Assembly (NCBI GenBank): GCA_017382775.1
Contig: JAFNZQ010000209.1
Location: 1-5,914, forward strand
Direction: 5' to 3'
Length of the DNA: 5,914 nucleotides
From: Spirochaetaceae bacterium
GTDB taxonomy: Bacteria > Spirochaetota > Spirochaetia > Treponematales > Treponemataceae
Shown: positions 4,566-5,914 of the stretch, one piece after another
How positions within the stretch are numbered: the stretch's first letter is position 1
Layout of the letters: each line of letters starts with the position of its first letter
Notes under the pieces: model-generated
The model's database searches: none
What the model was told of the DNA's origin: nothing
Seen by the model: only the letters and a program-made list of their open reading frames with translations
Position numbers and translations under genes: made by a program

Positions 4566-5222
4566 ATGGGCAAAGCGCAAACAAAATCAAGGCAACGGGT
4601 GCGCGACCACGGCGAAGTTTTTACGAATGAGCGCGAAGTGAAAGCCATGTGCGACCTTGTAAAAGACGAAACGGAACGCATAGACAGCCGTTTTTTAGAG
4701 CCTGCGTGCGGTGATGGGAATTTCCTTGCCGAAATCCTCACGCGCAAACTCGAAATCGTCAAGCGCAAGTACAAGAAATCTTCCCTTGATTATGAGAAAA
4801 ACGCCGTTCTTGCCGCAAGCAGTATTTACGGTGTGGATATCTTAATTGACAACGTAATCGCTTGTAGGGAAAGAATGTTCAAGATATGGGATAAGGAATA
4901 CAAAGCCGTATGCAAAAAGGATTGCAACGATATGACGCGCGAGGCAGTACGTTTTATTCTAAAACGCAATATCGTTTGTGGCAACGCCCTTACGCTTAAA
5001 TGCGTAGACGAAAACGGCAACGAAACGGATGAACCTATCGTCTTTTCCGAATGGGCGTTTATCACGGGCTTTCAAATGCAACGTAGCGATTATACCTTCG
5101 CGGAATTGCTTGCACAAAACGACGATAAAAAGCAAATGCGCATAGACGATACACCAAGCGACGAAGGTACGTTCCTTAAAAAATACGTGACTCACTATCG
5201 GAGGGTACAAGAAAATGAGTGA
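4566..5222 (+). CDS. N-6 DNA methylase-like protein with SAM motif but no NPPY; first gene of the operon
   Basis: A 218-residue protein. A GEVFT segment at 16-20 resembles the region before the SAM pocket in gamma-type adenine methylases. The SAM-binding motif I, FLEPACGDGNFL, is at 43-54 and is canonical. YGVDI (88-92) supplies the motif II acidic residue D91. The stretch after CGNAL, where the catalytic (N/D)PPY should be, reads IVFSEW instead, and no NPPY or DPPY occurs anywhere. The protein is about half the length of a complete methylase of this type. The start at 4566 is favoured by AGGAG 4 bases upstream; an ATG at 4530 would be in frame but reads through the recombination site. Its stop overlaps the next gene by 8 bases (ATGAGTGA), indicating translational coupling. 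It is probably a SAM-binding partner subunit of the following protein. It could instead be a degenerate methylase. Confidence 0.8.
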   Translation: MGKAQTKSRQRVRDHGEVFTNEREVKAMCDLVKDETERIDSRFLEPACGDGNFLAEILTRKLEIVKRKYKKSSLDYEKNAVLAASSIYGVDILIDNVIACRERMFKIWDKEYKAVCKKDCNDMTREAVRFILKRNIVCGNALTLKCVDENGNETDEPIVFSEWAFITGFQMQRSDYTFAELLAQNDDKKQMRIDDTPSDEGTFLKKYVTHYRRVQENE

Positions 5223-5914
5223 TAATTTGTTTAACAAAGTGTATAACCCCGACGTTTTGAGCTGTCTTGCCAACCTTTCCAACGACGAAGTGTTTACACC
5301 GCCCGAAATCGTAAACCAAATGTTGGATATGCTACCGCAAGAGCTATTCAAGAACCCCGACACTACGTTTTTAGACCCTGCGTGTAAAACGGGCGTATTC
5401 TTGCGCGAGATTGCAAAACGTTTGATAAAAGGGCTTGAACCGCAATTCCCCGATTTGCAGGAGCGTATCGACCATATTTTCCATAAACAGCTTTTCGGGA
5501 TAGCGATTACCGAACTTACAAGTTTACTTTCCCGTCGCGGAATTTATTGCAGTAAATACCCGAACACCGATTTTTCGGTGAGCAAGTTTGACACCGCCGA
5601 AGGAAATATCCGCTTTAAGCGTATAGACCACGCTTGGGTAAATGGGCGTTGCAAATATTGCGGAACAAATAGAACCTATGACCGCGGTAATGAGTTGGAA
5701 ACCTATGCCTACGAATTCATACATACCGATAACTTGGAGAAATTGTTTAATATGAAATTTGATGTAATTATAGGAAATCCCCCGTATCAGTTAAATGTTG
5801 GTAATACAAGCGGTAATGCTTCAAAAGCAAAGGCAATTTATCACGAATTTATTATCAATGCAATGAAATTAACACCACGTTATTTGGTTATGATTACCCC
5901 AAGTCGTTGGATGA
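5215..5914 (+). CDS. Eco57I-like restriction-modification methylase (3' end beyond window)
   Basis: The first 233 residues of a protein that continues past the window edge. EVFTPPEIV (25-33) is the usual segment ahead of the SAM pocket. Motif I, FLDPACKTGVFL (52-63), has lysine where a glycine is usual. The motif II region, FGIAITE (94-100), has alanine where an acidic residue is expected. A single CxxC (C146, C149) precedes YDRG. The catalytic adenine-methylase motif IV, VIIGNPPYQ (184-192), is intact. The start at 5215 has GGAGGG 9 bases upstream and overlaps the preceding stop, so the two genes are one operon under the invertible promoter. By family it should methylate DNA adenine as part of a restriction-modification or related defence system. 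Nuclease or helicase components, if present, lie downstream and cannot be seen. Confidence 0.88.
   Translation, partial: MSDNLFNKVYNPDVLSCLANLSNDEVFTPPEIVNQMLDMLPQELFKNPDTTFLDPACKTGVFLREIAKRLIKGLEPQFPDLQERIDHIFHKQLFGIAITELTSLLSRRGIYCSKYPNTDFSVSKFDTAEGNIRFKRIDHAWVNGRCKYCGTNRTYDRGNELETYAYEFIHTDNLEKLFNMKFDVIIGNPPYQLNVGNTSGNASKAKAIYHEFIINAMKLTPRYLVMITPSRWM

Noticed and set aside
4369..4590. A minus-strand open frame of 73 codons with a hydrophobic stretch
   Set aside because: It crosses both recombination sites and the promoter; its hydrophobic look comes from AT-rich sequence read backwards.
4566..5914. Type I restriction system with shuffling hsdS, or a DISARM/BREX locus
   Set aside because: No specificity-subunit repeats or other diagnostic genes of those systems are visible in the window; the downstream genes needed to decide are outside it.

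Overview
This window looks like a moderately AT-rich chromosomal stretch from an uncultured bacterium. It has strong Shine-Dalgarno sites and sigma-70 promoters close to TTGACA/TATAAT. The HinfI/CcrM-type solitary adenine methyltransferase, the Clostridium-beijerinckii-type secondary alcohol dehydrogenase and the REP-like intergenic repeats would suit a low-GC, gut-associated lineage. A low-GC alphaproteobacterium is one candidate, but the sequence alone does not settle the taxonomy.

Layout. Positions 1-260 hold no gene: repeat-family sequence, then a long hairpin. Positions 261-1322 (minus) encode an NADP-type zinc alcohol dehydrogenase with its own promoter. Positions 1502-2599 (minus) encode a CcrM/HinfI-like DNA adenine methyltransferase. 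A perfect consensus promoter lies upstream of it, but an intrinsic terminator sits between promoter and start codon, so its leader looks like an attenuator or a tiny-RNA gene. Positions about 2750-3360 hold no gene. They contain a tandem duplication carrying two nearly identical 74-bp REP/MITE-like double-hairpin elements, a third partial copy, and members of two other short repeat families that also occur at 1-205.

The right half is the most interesting part. A 311-residue tyrosine recombinase (3432-4367) is followed 8 bp later by a 180-bp segment (4376-4555) bounded by inverted 25-bp sites. Each site has 10-bp arms and a 5-bp core, and the two cores are exact reverse complements. Inside the segment is a strong promoter (TTGAAT, 17 bp, TATAAT) that now points at a restriction-modification-type operon starting at 4566. 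The first gene encodes a 218-residue protein with a SAM-binding motif but no catalytic NPPY. The second, overlapping by 8 bp and cut by the window edge, encodes an Eco57I-like methylase with NPPY but altered SAM-binding motifs.

Interpretation: the recombinase probably flips the promoter, switching the downstream methylation/restriction operon ON (the orientation seen here) or OFF. In the flipped state the promoter would read antisense into the recombinase gene. The two downstream proteins may form one methyltransferase with divided functions. Inversion, heteromer formation and specificity are inferences from sequence.
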